From assembly GCA_028708105.1 (NCBI GenBank), contig JAQVZR010000159.1:1-5455 (forward strand): a DNA stretch of 5,455 nt, given 5' to 3'. Position numbers and translations under genes: made by a program. Below the pieces are notes generated by a model. That model worked only from the letters and a program-made list of their open reading frames with translations. It searched no databases and was not told the DNA's origin. This DNA comes from Desulfoplanes sp. Its GTDB lineage: Bacteria; Desulfobacterota; Desulfovibrionia; Desulfovibrionales; Desulfomicrobiaceae. Below are positions 4,691-5,455 of this stretch, one piece after another. Every line of letters begins with the position of its first letter. Position 1 is the first letter of the stretch.

Positions 4691-4957
4691 CCGTAACCTT
4701 GCATCACGGGGCCATAAACAACCCGTTCTGGAAACAACAAGGTAGCAATCTTAAGGTTATGCATTGACGGGGAGCATAAAAGTATAGTGTAGAAAATAAA
4801 AAAAAAGGTCTCTTGGTTGTGCGCCCCATGTATCTGCCGGATCAGCACCCGGCCATGCCCGCCTTGGAGCGGTGATGCAGCGCGCACACCATGCCCCCTT
4901 CGGGTTCAGATTCCCTTCGTCCACCACGCATACGCTCCGTCACCACAAGGCAAACAA
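4691..4957. other. Divergent intergenic/leader region between the isc-like operon and the transporter
   Basis: No full-size gene is supported here. On the plus strand TATAGT (4783-4788) could be a -10, but the best -35 (TTGACG, 4764-4769) is only 13 bases away, so the transporter promoter is uncertain. Bases 4818-4888 can fold into a closed junction: TGTGCGC 4818-4824 with GCGCACA 4882-4888, enclosing GCCGG/CCGGC (4836-4840/4849-4853) and CCGC/GCGG (4859-4862/4869-4872). It could be a structured 5' leader. It matches no riboswitch consensus that I can recall with certainty. Confidence 0.4.
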
Positions 4958-5455
4958 ATGTCTCCCAAATACACATTCAATCGTATGGAACTGTCCGGTG
5001 CCTTTGGCGACCTCGGCACCCTTCTTCCCCTGGCCATAGGCATGATCATGCTCAACGGCCTGAGCCCCTCGGGAATGTTTCTGGCCATAGGCCTCTTTTA
5101 TATTTTTTCCGGGATGTATTACGGGGTCACGGTTCCAGTCCAGCCCATGAAGGTCATCGGGGCCTACGCCATTGCCATGGGGCTCAGCGGATCACAGATT
5201 GCGGCCTCGGGACTTCTGGTGGCCGTTATTTTGCTGGTTGTCGGAGGCACAGGGGCAATCACTCTCATTGGCAGATATGTGCCCAAGCCGGTCATCCGGG
5301 GAGTTCAGATGGCCACAGGAACCCTGCTTATGACCCAGGGCGTCAGATTTGTTGCCGGCACCTCAACATTCCAACTGTTGCAGGGGGCTGCCGAACCCTA
5401 TCTGTCCTTGCAGAGCCTTGGAGGAATCCCCAGCGGGATCATCATGGGCATTGTG
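4958..5455 (+). CDS. MOT1/SulP-like sulfate or molybdate transporter, N-terminal 166 residues (runs off window)
   Basis: This is a multi-spanning inner-membrane permease of the MOT1 type (molybdate/sulfate family distantly related to SulP). The first segment FNRMELSGAFGDLGTLLPLA (7-26) is the family's NE-x-x-GA-x-GDLGTLLPL signature. VPVQPMKVIGAYA (59-71) matches the conserved P-x-QPMK motif involved in anion transport. Hydrophobic stretches at about 17-33, 40-57, 66-78, 83-105 and 112-125 look like membrane helices, and the fragment lacks the C-terminal half. ATG 4958 was chosen because it begins just before the first conserved motif with AAGG about 8 bases upstream; no in-frame upstream ATG was found. 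It is transcribed divergently from the Fe-S operon. Sulfate against molybdate specificity cannot be read from sequence: a sulfate reducer could use either, and the MOSC gene nearby gives mild support for molybdate. Confidence 0.85.
   Translation, partial: MSPKYTFNRMELSGAFGDLGTLLPLAIGMIMLNGLSPSGMFLAIGLFYIFSGMYYGVTVPVQPMKVIGAYAIAMGLSGSQIAASGLLVAVILLVVGGTGAITLIGRYVPKPVIRGVQMATGTLLMTQGVRFVAGTSTFQLLQGAAEPYLSLQSLGGIPSGIIMGIV

Noticed and set aside
4864..4880. Sigma-54 promoter (TGGAGCGGTGATGCA) before the transporter
   Set aside because: Spacing between the GG and GC elements is one base short of the consensus, and the -12 TTGC is not matched.
4621..4887. Minus-strand 88-codon open frame between the operon and the transporter
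   Set aside because: It spans the intrinsic terminator and the promoter -35, lacks a ribosome binding site and resembles no known family.
4885..4924. tRNA-like 3' end (GGTTCAGATTCCC followed by ...TCCACCA)
   Set aside because: The T-loop has the wrong residue pattern (no A at the expected position), no matching 5' acceptor strand (GGACGAAG) is present upstream, and no anticodon arm can be drawn.

Overview
The window suggests an anaerobic, probably sulfate-reducing deltaproteobacterium (Desulfobacterota, Desulfobacteraceae-like). This is inferred from protein style: a NifU/IscU scaffold, a NifS-like protein, an Rrf2 regulator, a TusA protein, a small MOSC protein and a MOT1-type transporter together. 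It was not checked by any search. The left third (hsd genes) is visibly AT-richer than the rest, which fits a transferred defence locus beside more resident metabolic genes.

Layout. (1) Plus strand, 2-1346: the 3' end of hsdM overlaps by ATGA the start of hsdS. hsdS is broken twice, by a frameshift near 325-330 and an in-frame TAA at 1116-1118, although the remaining coding sequence can be followed to a natural stop at 1346. (2) 1347-1898: about 550 bases with no convincing gene but several inverted repeats, including a strong 19-bp hairpin (1703-1747) between the two converging transcription units. (3) Minus strand, 4579 down to 1899: a compact five-gene operon, tusA-like, iscS/nifS-like, rrf2-like, iscU-like and MOSC. 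Three of the four junctions are 4-bp ATGA overlaps and one is a 19-bp overlap. It is preceded by a TTGACA-N17-TAATCT promoter candidate overlapped by a 27-bp palindrome that is a candidate Rrf2 operator. (4) 4580-4957: a structured divergent intergenic region with a minus-strand intrinsic terminator. (5) Plus strand, 4958 to the window end: the first 166 codons of a MOT1-family sulfate/molybdate transporter.

The main point of interest is the IscS/NifS homologue. It keeps the fold signature, the active-site cysteine (C329) and the pyridine-nitrogen aspartate (D180). It has lost the PLP Schiff-base lysine (A206 in place of K206 of E. coli IscS) and most other cofactor or substrate contacts (A73, A155, A183, P205, V355). 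It therefore looks like a pseudo-desulfurase, similar in principle to the Archaeoglobus fulgidus IscS reported to lack this lysine. It sits between a TusA sulfur carrier and an IscU scaffold that keeps its own Asp and three Cys, with an [2Fe-2S]-type Rrf2 sensor and a MOSC protein. I infer a sulfur-relay or Fe-S/Moco maturation unit that takes sulfur from TusA or free sulfide rather than from cysteine. The neighbouring transporter makes a molybdenum link possible but not proven.
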